Positions 1-8,020 of a stretch of 34,346 nucleotides of DNA are shown here, piece by piece. Position 1 is the first letter of the stretch; every line of letters starts with the position of its first letter. Location: the NCBI GenBank assembly GCA_964391885.1, contig CAYMNU010000057.1, forward strand, positions 1-34,346, written 5' to 3'. A program made the translations under genes and the position numbers. Under the pieces are notes generated by a model, which did no database searches, had not been told where the DNA came from, and worked only from the letters and a program-made list of their open reading frames with translations. Source of the stretch: CAYMNU01 sp964391885. Its GTDB lineage: Archaea > Altiarchaeota > Altiarchaeia > JAFGQM01.

Positions 1-235
1 CCCTTGCCGCTCCGGCATCGCAGCCCAAAATTTGCCCCGGGTTTGGCCTGCCCGGCGATATGATGACCCTTTTTCCAACTGATTCAAGCCGCTCTTTGAT
101 TTGGGGCAAGTCATCGATGAATTGTGTGGTAGTCACTAGGCCCACGCATTTAAAAGGAACTCTCCTTAGGATAGACTCCACCACCGCGGATATATCCGCC
201 TTCGAGCGGCATGGGATGAATATGGTTTTCACCAT
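1..235 (-). CDS. dph2: Dph2 downstream fragment (domain 2 onward), cut by left edge
   Basis: Seventy-eight codons read leftward from an ATG at 235 and leave the window with no stop. The peptide matches the start of domain 2 of archaeal Dph2, the radical enzyme that attaches the 3-amino-3-carboxypropyl group to a histidine of elongation factor 2. TIFIPC (residues 4-9) corresponds to the family's TIFVPA, GLVTTTQF (32-39) to its VTTTAQ stretch, and GQILGC (67-72) carries the second cysteine of the [4Fe-4S] cluster. Domain 1 with the first cysteine is absent here; a separate 83-residue gene at 29004-29255 encodes it. A TATA-like box about 35 bases before the ATG supports an independent gene rather than a broken 3' end. 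The third cysteine lies outside the window. The family assignment is from remembered motifs, not a search. Confidence 0.8.
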   Translation of the reverse strand, partial: MVKTIFIPCRSKADISAVVESILRRVPFKCVGLVTTTQFIDDLPQIKERLESVGKRVIISPGRPNPGQILGCDAGAAR

Positions 236-264
236 TTATTTTATGTTGAAAAAATTAAAACACA

Positions 265-290
265 GCTTTTTATGTATAGCCTTTATAACC
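265..290. promoter_or_regulatory. Divergent TATA boxes for dph2 fragment and ablA
   Basis: On the plus strand TTTATAAC (282-289) is centred about 29 bases before the ablA ATG, which fits an almost leaderless archaeal transcript. On the minus strand TATACATAAAAAG (278 down to about 266) lies about 35 bases before the ATG at 235. Recognised by composition and spacing only. Confidence 0.5.
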
Positions 291-314
291 TAAACCCGTT
301 TTAGAATCACACTT

Positions 315-1649
315 ATGCCAAACAAAGAATATTTCGTCGACAAGAACGAAAGAGAAATCGCAAAAAGAATAGGGGCAGAGAAGGATTACCTCGCAGACTG
401 GCACGACTATAAATGGCAGCTCGCTAACCGCATAAGCGACCTGGACTCATTCGAGCGCATCTCCGGAATCCAGTTCCCTGAAGAAGAGAGGGCACAGCTC
501 GACAAGACTCTTGAGAAGTTCCCTATGTCCATTACCCCTTACTACTTATCCCTGATAAATGTCGAGCATTACGAGCACGATCCGATATTCAGGCAGGCTG
601 TCCCGGACCCAAGGGAATTGGACGTCAGTAGATATGACATAAGCGACCCTTTGGCAGAAGACGAAGACAGCCCGGTCCCATGCATCACGCACAGGTATCC
701 CGATCGCGCACTTTTTCTGATAAGCAATGTGTGTTCCATGTATTGCCGCCATTGCACGCGCAAGCGCAGGGTGGGCGATGTGGATTCCATACCTGACAAG
801 AAAACTTTGGAAAAAGGAATCGAATACTTGAGGGATTCCCGGGAAATACGCGACGTGCTTTTCTCAGGCGGGGATCCCTTTTTACTTTCCGATGATTACC
901 TGGATTGGATACTCTCTGAAGTTGGTTCGATACCTCATGTAGAAATCATGCGCATAGGCACGCGCACCCCTGCTGTTTTGCCGTATAGGATGACAGACTC
1001 GCTGGTTAAAATGCTCAAAAAGCACCAGCCCCTTTGGATAAACACGCATTTCAACCACCCGAGGGAGCTCACCCACTCTGCCCGCACTGCAGTCAGAAAG
1101 CTTGCCGATGCCGGATTTCCTTTGGGCAACCAGTCAGTGCTTCTCGCAGGCGTCAATGATTGTCCAAGGGTCATGAAGAAGCTGGTGCACAAGCTTGTCC
1201 AAAACAGGGTAAGGCCGTATTATATCTACCAGTGCGACCTCTCTGAGGGCCTCAGCCACTTCAGGACGCCCGTTTCAAAAGGCATCGAGATTATGGAAAA
1301 CCTAATCGGCCACACAAGCGGATTTGCAGTGCCGCGCTATGTAATAGACGCCCCGGGTGGGGGCGGTAAAATCCCGGTAAGCCCCACATATATGATATCA
1401 CAGGGCACAAACAAGGTGATACTCAGGAACTTCGAGGGAGTCATAACTACATATGAAGAGCCCGATTCTTACGAGCCTCATTTTTGCAACCGCAAATGCC
1501 AGGAATGTGACCTTCAGCTCAAGCTCGAGCCTGCTGAAGAGTATCGAGCAACAGGCATAGCCAAGCTCTTGTCAAACGTGGATGAAGGTATAGCTCTAGT
1601 TCCCGAAGACAATGAGCGCATTGAAAGGAGAACCGGACATAGGGACTAA
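315..1649 (+). CDS. ablA: Lysine 2,3-aminomutase (radical SAM, KamA family)
   Basis: The 444-residue protein converts L-lysine to L-beta-lysine using SAM, a [4Fe-4S] cluster and PLP. The cluster motif CxxxCxxC is at C140, C144 and C147 (CSMYCRHC), SGGDPF at 184-189 is the conserved glycine stretch after the cluster, and PGGGGK ends at K352, the expected PLP lysine. C391, C395 and C398 near the C-terminus resemble the family's zinc-binding cysteines. Length is normal for the clostridial/methanogen enzyme. The stop overlaps the ATG of the next gene by one base, and that neighbour is AblB, so the pair makes N-epsilon-acetyl-beta-lysine, an osmolyte known from methanogens. EpmB-type EF-P aminomutases are related but shorter and do not pair with AblB. 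Confidence 0.93.
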   Translation: MPNKEYFVDKNEREIAKRIGAEKDYLADWHDYKWQLANRISDLDSFERISGIQFPEEERAQLDKTLEKFPMSITPYYLSLINVEHYEHDPIFRQAVPDPRELDVSRYDISDPLAEDEDSPVPCITHRYPDRALFLISNVCSMYCRHCTRKRRVGDVDSIPDKKTLEKGIEYLRDSREIRDVLFSGGDPFLLSDDYLDWILSEVGSIPHVEIMRIGTRTPAVLPYRMTDSLVKMLKKHQPLWINTHFNHPRELTHSARTAVRKLADAGFPLGNQSVLLAGVNDCPRVMKKLVHKLVQNRVRPYYIYQCDLSEGLSHFRTPVSKGIEIMENLIGHTSGFAVPRYVIDAPGGGGKIPVSPTYMISQGTNKVILRNFEGVITTYEEPDSYEPHFCNRKCQECDLQLKLEPAEEYRATGIAKLLSNVDEGIALVPEDNERIERRTGHRD

Positions 1650-2473
1650 TGGACATAGAGACTAAGTTAGGAAAGTCTGAGATACAGCACGGCAAATTCA
1701 ATAATCGTGTCTACCTAATGAAACTGGACCCCTCGGATTATCCGTCTATACTAAACGAAATCGATAGCCTTGCCTCGAAGAACGGCTACGGCAAGGCATT
1801 TGCAAAAGTCCCAGCTTACGCACTGGACGCTTTTTTGGAGAATGGTTATGTTGCCGAAGCAAAAGTCCCCGGATTGTATAATGGCAAGGAAGACGCATAT
1901 TTCCTTTCAAAATATTACTCTGACGGGCGCGCAGAATCCCTCGACCCGGAACACTGCCGCGAGGTTTTGAGCACTGCCCACGCCAATAGAAGCCCTTCGG
2001 TGAGGATTAACTCTCGCAATGACTGCACTGAATTAAAGCCAGGTGAATTAGTACCCTTGGCAGACTTTTACAAATCTGTTTTTGATACATACCCCTTCCC
2101 TATATTCGACAGCAACTTTCTTGAAAAGTCGGCGAAATCCGGGGTCCGTTATTTCATAGCCAAAGACGGCGGGGAGATAATATCCGCAGCCTCTATGGAT
2201 GTTGACATTGAGGGCCAGAATGCTGAGATGACCGACTTTGCAACAAAAAAGGCATACAGGAAGAGGGGGCTTTCCCAACGACTCCTTCTCTGCATGGAAG
2301 CAGAAGCCGAAAAAAGCGGAATAAAAACGTTATACACTATTGCAAGAGCTTCATCATATGGTATAAACAAAGTATTTTCAAACCTGGGTTACCATTATGC
2401 CGGGACTTTGCATAATAATACCCAGATATCCGGAAAGATAGAGGATATGAACGTCTGGTATAAGCACATCTAA
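1649..2473 (+). CDS. ablB: Beta-lysine N-acetyltransferase (GNAT family)
   Basis: The 274-residue protein is predicted to acetylate the epsilon-amino group of beta-lysine with acetyl-CoA, finishing the osmolyte N-epsilon-acetyl-beta-lysine. The N-terminal half (about 1-130) has AblB-like features, including a GYGKAFAKVP stretch (46-55). The C-terminal half is a GNAT fold; YRKRGL at 203-208 is the acetyl-CoA pyrophosphate loop (R/QxxGxG/A type). The ATG shares one base with the ablA stop (TAATG), so translation is coupled. Regulation by salt or heat is known for methanogen ablAB but is not visible here. The assignment rests on sequence resemblance plus operon context. Confidence 0.9.
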   Translation: MDIETKLGKSEIQHGKFNNRVYLMKLDPSDYPSILNEIDSLASKNGYGKAFAKVPAYALDAFLENGYVAEAKVPGLYNGKEDAYFLSKYYSDGRAESLDPEHCREVLSTAHANRSPSVRINSRNDCTELKPGELVPLADFYKSVFDTYPFPIFDSNFLEKSAKSGVRYFIAKDGGEIISAASMDVDIEGQNAEMTDFATKKAYRKRGLSQRLLLCMEAEAEKSGIKTLYTIARASSYGINKVFSNLGYHYAGTLHNNTQISGKIEDMNVWYKHI

Positions 2474-2511
2474 GGCATATTGACAAACATCGCTCTAAAA
2501 ACAATCCCCTC

Positions 2512-3210
2512 TCATTCCCCCTTTCTCCTCACATTGACCATGTAGAGCTTACCCTCTTTAGTCACGTGAACTTCCTGGGCACCGCGTATGCGGGTATTGG
2601 GCCCAATAATCTCAATATTATCTACCTTACCAGTCTTGTGTAACTCTTCGAGTGTTTTTGCCATCCTTTCAAATGCAATATGCGCGTCTTTGTGGTGTAT
2701 GCTCGTTGGCTCGAAGACTTCTCTACCTGGCACTAACACACCGTATGTAGGCAATTTTTTGCCGCTGCGCGCGAACTTTGCGACTACATCCGCTATGGCT
2801 GCCGGATGCATCATCTCGGCCTTAAACCTTGGGTATGGCATGTCGCCAAGCAAACTTTCCATTAGCATTTCCCTGTGCTCTGCATGACTCCCCTCTTCCC
2901 ATTTTTTGGAATGTTCCTTAATCATACCATATTTTGTCATTACTCGCCCGTTTGCCACATGCTCATGCTCAAACGTAGCTGGTACTACTCCATGGAATGC
3001 AAGTACATGCAGCGGATGCGCATGGAAAATGGCCGTCGAGTGCCCGCTTCTGTCTGCGCCCTGTATTATAAGGTTAGAGCATTCTTGGGCGTTATAGGTG
3101 AGGCCGGGCTCATTACGGTAGCCCCTGACTTCTGATGTTCCCGTTCCCAAGAACGGGTGCGGCCCATGCCCATATCCCTTTGGAGCCTCTGCAATCCTGC
3201 GGATTCTCAT
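2512..3210 (-). CDS. Unrecognised histidine-rich protein, 232 aa
   Basis: I do not recognise this protein. It has no signal peptide or membrane segment, so it is probably cytoplasmic. An N-terminal GHGPHPFLG stretch (about 14-22) is followed by one cysteine (about residue 44) and a histidine-dense core: GHSTAIFHAHPLHVLAFHG (about 56-74), then FEHEH (about 80-84). A second cluster, SIHHKDAH, lies near 170. The C-terminal 60 residues look like an alpha/beta domain with GPNTRIRGAQEVHV. The histidines could bind metal. The Cys then His-x-His spacing is loosely like CheD/CNF-type deamidases, a weak idea. The chosen ATG at 3210 gives an almost leaderless start. It lies tail to tail with ablB and upstream, in the same direction, is the HDAC-family gene. 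Confidence 0.7.
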   Translation of the reverse strand: MRIRRIAEAPKGYGHGPHPFLGTGTSEVRGYRNEPGLTYNAQECSNLIIQGADRSGHSTAIFHAHPLHVLAFHGVVPATFEHEHVANGRVMTKYGMIKEHSKKWEEGSHAEHREMLMESLLGDMPYPRFKAEMMHPAAIADVVAKFARSGKKLPTYGVLVPGREVFEPTSIHHKDAHIAFERMAKTLEELHKTGKVDNIEIIGPNTRIRGAQEVHVTKEGKLYMVNVRRKGE

Positions 3211-3252
3211 GCATAAGTTATTCGGGCGGGAAATAAAATTAGTCGCTCAGGT

Positions 3253-4086
3253 TCACAGCCCCGCTAAAGCCTGCATACCTTCTAGGATGGCCTTGGGGTT
3301 GTAGCCGCCCTCAAGAGTGTAAAAAGATTCATATGGTCCGAGAATTTCTCTGACTTTTTCATAGCTCTTCACAGTAAGGTTCATGGCATTTCCCGCCACA
3401 GAGCTATGGTCAAGATAATGCGCGTCAAACCCTGCAGAGACTCCGACGATGCCGGGATTAAACTCCCTTAACTTTGGCGCGACTTTCCTTTCAAGCACGC
3501 GCATGTATTCAGGGTCCCGGGTTTCAGGCGGCATCGGGATATTGATGCAGTTGCCCCTACTCTCCATCCCGCTGCCTGGATACATGTGTGTTTGGTGCAG
3601 GGAGCAGAACATAATGTTTTCCTTGCCCAGGACTATCTCTTCCGTTCCATTGCCGTGGTGTATGTCTATGTCCAATATAAAGACGCGCCTCCCCTTTTCA
3701 GCCAGCTTGAGGGCTGCTATGGCCATGTTGTTAAATATGCAGAAGCCCGAACCCCTGTCGCTAAAGGCGTGATGCCCCGGCGGCCTTACCAAGGCGAAAC
3801 CGCCGCATTCTGAGGCGTCTATCGCAGCTCCCGCAGCATAGCAGGCCGCATCGTAGCTGTGCCGCGACAGAGGCGTATCCGGGTCAAGGCTGCCGCCCAG
3901 TTTTGACAACATCTGCACTTGCTCTATGTAATCCTGCGTATGGGCGATATCGAGATAAGCCTCCCCGCTTCTAGGCTTTTTCGTGGTTTTTCCAAGATAG
4001 TCTAGGATTAGTTCCAGCCTCCCCGCATTTTCAGGGTGGAATCCCGTATCATGCTTCAAGAATATAGGGTCGAAGAAAATATCCAT
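3253..4086 (-). CDS. Histone-deacetylase-family amidohydrolase (AcuC/acetylpolyamine type)
   Basis: The 277-residue protein is a zinc-dependent deacetylase of the arginase/HDAC fold. It has HPEN (17-20), RPPGHH (101-106, tandem catalytic histidines), GFCIFNN (114-120), DIDIHHGNG (139-147, zinc ligands D141 and H143), GFDAH (219-223, ligand D221) and EGGY (260-263, catalytic tyrosine). The set is complete, so it should be active. I start at the ATG at 4086; the frame stays open upstream, but the extension is hydrophobic-basic and unlike the family, and a TATA-like TTTAAAAG sits 24 bases before this ATG. The substrate is unknown: candidates are acetyl-lysine in chromatin proteins, acetylpolyamines or, by neighbourhood, acetyl-beta-lysine. 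Confidence 0.9.
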   Translation of the reverse strand: MDIFFDPIFLKHDTGFHPENAGRLELILDYLGKTTKKPRSGEAYLDIAHTQDYIEQVQMLSKLGGSLDPDTPLSRHSYDAACYAAGAAIDASECGGFALVRPPGHHAFSDRGSGFCIFNNMAIAALKLAEKGRRVFILDIDIHHGNGTEEIVLGKENIMFCSLHQTHMYPGSGMESRGNCINIPMPPETRDPEYMRVLERKVAPKLREFNPGIVGVSAGFDAHYLDHSSVAGNAMNLTVKSYEKVREILGPYESFYTLEGGYNPKAILEGMQALAGL

Positions 4087-4105
4087 GCGTTTTTTTATAT
4101 GGGCT

Positions 4106-4118
4106 CTTTTAAATAATA
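4106..4118. promoter_or_regulatory. Shared AT-rich divergent promoter
   Basis: CTTTTAAATAATA lies between the divergent HDAC-family and zinc-ribbon genes. On the minus strand TTTAAAAG is about 24 bases before the HDAC ATG (leaderless type). On the plus strand the box is about 60 bases before the zinc-ribbon ATG, leaving a leader that contains GAGGT (4167-4171) four bases before the start, a Shine-Dalgarno site. Confidence 0.4.
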
Positions 4119-4175
4119 AGCAGAGAATCCAAAAGATCGAAATTTTGATTACAACAAGGTAAAAAAGAGGTAAAA

Positions 4176-5177
4176 ATGTTTTGTCCGAAATGCGGTTCAC
4201 AGGTCCCGGAAGATGGGAAGTTCTGTCCAAAATGCGGCGCTTCAATGCCGAATGTAGATGACACGAAAGCCGAACTCAAAGAGGCTTTAAAAAATTCATC
4301 CCCTCCAAAAGATGCGCCTAAGCCTGCTGATACTGCAAGCAGCCATGCACCTGTCCAGTCCACGACAACACCTGTGGCAGCGGCTACTCCGCCTGCACAG
4401 CCTGCGCCCCCCATGCCCCAGCCTGCTACATCTGCAGCAGCCCCGGCTCCGGTCATAGACGTCAAGAACATCGTGAAGAGCCCTCCCCGAATTGTAACGC
4501 TTGAATCCATGGACTTCAAGGCTGCCGAGGCTGCCCTGGAGAGCGAACTCAAGGTGCGCGCATTCTCTGGTGTATTCAGCAGTGCCCAGCCGAACGAGGT
4601 GCGCGTGGACTCTCTGACTATGGTCTACGAGCCGGTCAACATGGTGCGCGCCGTATATGAAGGCACATTTGAGGTTGTCAAAGAGTTCAATCTAAGCCTA
4701 GACCCCGGCACTGTAAGCCTTGAGCTTGCTGGAAAGTCGCATGAGATAGCAGAAGTGGCGTCTGGAGGGATGTTCGGCGGCGGTTCACAGTTCAAGATAA
4801 CTGGCACAGAAACCGTCAAGAAGCGCATAGAGAAAGGCCTTTACTATGATATGAACGGCGTGCAGAAGAACAATCTGGAGAACTACATAAAGGGCAAGAA
4901 GATTGTTTCTTTTGACCCTGCCAAGCAGATGCCGAGAACGCAGGTCCTCGGCACAAGCTTCGATGCTTCAGGCCTTGCCGACAAGGTTTTGACTCCCGAC
5001 ATAGTACAAAGGCAGCAGAACGCCAAGAAGACTGTCGAAGAAAGGATAACTGTGGATACTATGACTGTGTATTATCCCAAATACAAGTCCATGGTTACCA
5101 ATCTCAAGAACCAGCAGCAGAAATACCTGATATTCTCGGGAGTGGACAAGCAGGTCTTCCCGACTGAGACATTCTGA
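4176..5177 (+). CDS. Zinc-ribbon protein with Pro/Ala linker and unknown domain, 333 aa
   Basis: The N-terminus is a double-CxxC zinc ribbon (CPKCG at 3-7 and CPKCG at 17-21). Residues about 45-90 form a low-complexity Pro/Ala/Thr linker. A folded C-terminal part (about 95-333) follows, which I do not recognise; it is rich in beta-type segments with an internal glycine-rich GGMFGGGS. No membrane segment is visible. The stop shares one base with the ATG of nurA (TGATG), so the two are translated together, and a role with the NurA-HerA nuclease-helicase is plausible by context only. The start is supported by a GAGGT site four bases upstream. Confidence 0.85.
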   Translation: MFCPKCGSQVPEDGKFCPKCGASMPNVDDTKAELKEALKNSSPPKDAPKPADTASSHAPVQSTTTPVAAATPPAQPAPPMPQPATSAAAPAPVIDVKNIVKSPPRIVTLESMDFKAAEAALESELKVRAFSGVFSSAQPNEVRVDSLTMVYEPVNMVRAVYEGTFEVVKEFNLSLDPGTVSLELAGKSHEIAEVASGGMFGGGSQFKITGTETVKKRIEKGLYYDMNGVQKNNLENYIKGKKIVSFDPAKQMPRTQVLGTSFDASGLADKVLTPDIVQRQQNAKKTVEERITVDTMTVYYPKYKSMVTNLKNQQQKYLIFSGVDKQVFPTETF

Positions 5178-6268
5178 TGATAACCGACGCGGCAAGAAGA
5201 GTGGCTGCTCTCGCAGCAGGCCGCAGGGATCTGAGCCTTGGAAAGCCCAGCTTTAGGCCTCCCCAATTTTACAAGTCACAAGATTTTAACATAGGAAATT
5301 TTAGGCAGATATTCCCTTGTCGGGATAACCATCCCAGGATTGCCTCATTGGACGGCGGCAATCTCCCTCTAATAGAAGCTCCCTCATTCGCAGTCCATTT
5401 CTGCAGGCTGTATTTCAACATCTTCAAAGGCGGCACTAGGCTGAAATCGGATATTCCGAATAGGATAGAGTTCTTTGCAGTCGCGACCTCGTCGAGTGAG
5501 GGCGACTCAATTAGCTATGAAACCCATTTGATACCATTCAACCCGTCTTGCGATGAGCTCCTGCCGGATGCCAAGGACATGAGCTTCGACTCCTACGATG
5601 AGAGCATCCGCGAGGGCAGGGAACGCGCGCAGATATCCCGGCTTGGTGATATCGCACGTTCTTTCGCTGAATGGAATTACGCGTCTTTTGTATGCAAAGA
5701 GCTTGATGAGGGCGACCTATTCGTTAGGGATGGTACCCTGCACGCTCCTTATGCACACCAGTCTAAATATGCCGATAAGTCGTATGATGCAGCTCGAGAA
5801 AAGGGCGTTCTTTTCTGCGGCGTCTCGAAGACCAGCCAGCTTTACACTACATCCGGCCTCCCCCTTGTCGCTGCAATAGGGCGCTTGGCAAGAGAGAATA
5901 ATATCAAAGCTCCGGGCTACTACGAGAATATCGTAGATATAAGCGATCCGTCTCATAAGGCGGACATGAGCATAGCCCGCCTCCATCCCAGGGCAAGCCA
6001 TAGCCTCCGCATTGAGATATTGAAAAGTCAGGAGGCGCACAAAGACTGGATAATGGCTGCCCTCGCTTTCCAGTCCGGAGACGTCTCATTCCCCGGTTAT
6101 CCATATGGCTTAATCGACGCTGACAAAAACGCGAGAGTGGGTTATGAGGAATTAGACTCTCTAAGGATGCTTTTGCTTTCAGAGCTCTCCAAGACCGGGC
6201 ATCTAGATGAGCTCAGGGACTTCCTCTCTGCGAGCGATGCGCACGACTGGTTGAATGCAATAGTATAA
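5177..6268 (+). CDS. nurA: NurA 5'-3' nuclease
   Basis: The 363-residue protein shows the motifs of NurA, which with the hexameric HerA translocase resects DNA ends made accessible by Mre11-Rad50. ASLDGGN (56-62, metal-binding D59) corresponds to the family's AxDGS, RDGTL (184-188, D185) is the second acidic motif, GVSKTS (215-220, K218) is the conserved lysine motif, and GYPYGLIDADKNAR (307-320, D314 and D316) matches the C-terminal GYPxPLxxAHxxA-type motif. All catalytic positions appear intact. It overlaps the zinc-ribbon gene by one base and is followed after 33 bases by herA, the usual archaeal partnership. Assigned from motifs and context. Confidence 0.85.
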   Translation: MITDAARRVAALAAGRRDLSLGKPSFRPPQFYKSQDFNIGNFRQIFPCRDNHPRIASLDGGNLPLIEAPSFAVHFCRLYFNIFKGGTRLKSDIPNRIEFFAVATSSSEGDSISYETHLIPFNPSCDELLPDAKDMSFDSYDESIREGRERAQISRLGDIARSFAEWNYASFVCKELDEGDLFVRDGTLHAPYAHQSKYADKSYDAAREKGVLFCGVSKTSQLYTTSGLPLVAAIGRLARENNIKAPGYYENIVDISDPSHKADMSIARLHPRASHSLRIEILKSQEAHKDWIMAALAFQSGDVSFPGYPYGLIDADKNARVGYEELDSLRMLLLSELSKTGHLDELRDFLSASDAHDWLNAIV

Positions 6269-6301
6269 GCGATTTATGTATCATTCACATCAAAATAGAG
6301 T

Positions 6302-7837
6302 ATGGAAATAGTCGGCCAGGTATTGTCAGGCCAGTTTGGGGAGATTCTCATACGCCAAAAGGGCGATTCTGAGCTGGAGCTGGGCGAGCTCTTGGTTGCA
6401 GAAGATCCAAACAGCAAGCTTATAATGCAGGTCTACAACCTGCTCTACGGCTCGCAGATAAGCCCCAAGTCAATTGAGCTCCTCTCGGGCATGCAGCTTG
6501 AGGGGCATGGGTCCGACCTAGGCTTCATGGAGGCAAACCTGCGCAACTATGTGCTCGCAGAAGTGAAAGGCCTGGTGTCGCTCTCAAAAAGCGGGGCGCG
6601 GATACCTAAAAAGCTCCCGCCGTTCTTCTCTGAAGTTAGGAAAATTGAAAGTGGCGATTTAGACTTTTTGGGCTCAGAGGAAAACGGTCTGTTCATAGGC
6701 AATGTGAGGTCCGGCTCAAAAAACCTGGGCATCCCCGTTTATCTTGATGGTCCCAAGGTCCTGTCCCACCACGTCCTGATACCTGCTACCACAGGGAGAG
6801 GCAAATCGAACCTTGTGAGAGTTATGGCTTATTCTGCAATTGGCAAGGGGTATTGCGGTTTGCTTATTTTTGACCCGCACGATGAATACTACAATGGCCC
6901 AGGCGGCAAAGAGATGGGTCTCAAAGACCATCCGGATTCGGCGGAGCAGATAGTGCATTATTCACTCAAGCCTGAAGCGGGGGGCCGGAGCCTGATAATC
7001 AATTACAAGCTGCTCAGACCTCACTTTTTCCAGGGTGTTTTGGACCTGTCCTCGGCACAGAGGGACGCCTTGTATTACTTCTACAAGCGCAACAAGGAAG
7101 ATTGGTTAAGAGATTTGCTGACATTCAGCGACAGCAACAACAAGAGTGTCAGCGAGGCCAGCGTTGGCGTCCTCATAAGGAAGTTCAGCATTTTGGGCAT
7201 ACGCGCCGACGGCGATGAGATCGTCTGCAGCGGCGTTTTTTCCAAAGACCGCGGCGAGACCACTCTAGATGAAATTGTATCTGAATTGTCAAAAGCAAAG
7301 ACAGTAATAATTGACAGCTCATCGCTTTCCGGCGAGACCGAGCTGCTGGTGTCATCGATGATAGCATCACGCGTAATCGAGGCATACAAGCGGTTCAAGG
7401 ATATGGGCGAGTTGGGGACAAAACCCGTCATTTCAATAATCCTTGAAGAGGCTCCGAGAGTCATAGGCAAGGATGCCCTTGAGTCAGGTCCTAACGTATT
7501 CTCTATGATAGCCCGCGAGGGCAGAAAGTTCAAAGTAGGGCTCCTTGCGATTACACAGCTCCCCTCGCTGATACCGAGAGAAATACTCGCCAACATGAAC
7601 ACGAAGATAATCCTGGGCATCGAGATGGAGCCGGAGCGAAATGCGATAATCGAGAGCGCCTCGCAGGACCTAAGCAAGGACGGGAGGAACATTGCAAGCC
7701 TTGACAAGGGCGAAGCGCTAATCACGAGCAATTTCACAAAGTTTGCGATACCTATTTCAATACCCCTATTTGACAAGTCTTATGTTTCGCCTGCAAATAA
7801 TGCCAAAGCCAAAAAGGACTTTTCAGGCTTCAATTAA
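6302..7837 (+). CDS. herA: HerA bipolar DNA translocase/helicase
   Basis: The 511-residue FtsK/HerA-family ATPase would form a hexamer that drives DNA into NurA. An N-terminal HAS-barrel-like segment (about 1-150) is followed by Walker A TTGRGKS (about 163-169), then LLIFDPHDEYY (about 188-198), typical of HerA. Walker B is VISIILEEAPR (about 376-386), and GLLAITQLPS (about 420) is the sensor stretch. Length is normal for archaeal HerA (about 500). It follows nurA closely and precedes two small basic genes and mre11, matching the known archaeal repair gene cluster. Confidence 0.93.
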   Translation: MEIVGQVLSGQFGEILIRQKGDSELELGELLVAEDPNSKLIMQVYNLLYGSQISPKSIELLSGMQLEGHGSDLGFMEANLRNYVLAEVKGLVSLSKSGARIPKKLPPFFSEVRKIESGDLDFLGSEENGLFIGNVRSGSKNLGIPVYLDGPKVLSHHVLIPATTGRGKSNLVRVMAYSAIGKGYCGLLIFDPHDEYYNGPGGKEMGLKDHPDSAEQIVHYSLKPEAGGRSLIINYKLLRPHFFQGVLDLSSAQRDALYYFYKRNKEDWLRDLLTFSDSNNKSVSEASVGVLIRKFSILGIRADGDEIVCSGVFSKDRGETTLDEIVSELSKAKTVIIDSSSLSGETELLVSSMIASRVIEAYKRFKDMGELGTKPVISIILEEAPRVIGKDALESGPNVFSMIAREGRKFKVGLLAITQLPSLIPREILANMNTKIILGIEMEPERNAIIESASQDLSKDGRNIASLDKGEALITSNFTKFAIPISIPLFDKSYVSPANNAKAKKDFSGFN

Positions 7838-7838
7838 A

Positions 7839-8003
7839 ATGAAACCGCCAAAACGCACCGCAGCCAAGAGAACAAGACCCACGTTGACGCAGCAAATGTA
7901 CGGAGGCCTTTCTCATGCCGAACAAACGGCGGAGAGGCTAAAAGCGCAGAGAAGTGAGATTGAGCGAAGGCGGCGCCCCCTCGCTAGATTGGGAGCAGAG
8001 TAA
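7839..8003 (+). CDS. Small basic protein, 54 aa, unrecognised
   Basis: An ATG two bases after the herA stop opens a 54-residue frame, very rich in Arg and Lys (KRTAAKRTRPTLTQQ at the start, ERRRRPLARLG at the end), with a predicted helical middle. The net charge suggests nucleic-acid binding. The frame stays open into herA, but the ATG directly after the herA stop is the natural start. No family recognised. It could be a chance frame, but the tight spacing and charged composition favour a gene. Confidence 0.5.
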   Translation: MKPPKRTAAKRTRPTLTQQMYGGLSHAEQTAERLKAQRSEIERRRRPLARLGAE

Positions 8004-8020
8004 TAATTTCATTTAATAAA

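Noticed and set aside
60..293. Plus-strand frame opposite the Dph2 fragment
   Set aside because: It is the antisense of a recognisable Dph2 segment and its peptide resembles no protein.
7081..7776. Minus-strand 231-codon frame inside herA
   Set aside because: Antisense shadow of the ATPase domain, Ser/Leu-rich, with no start signals.
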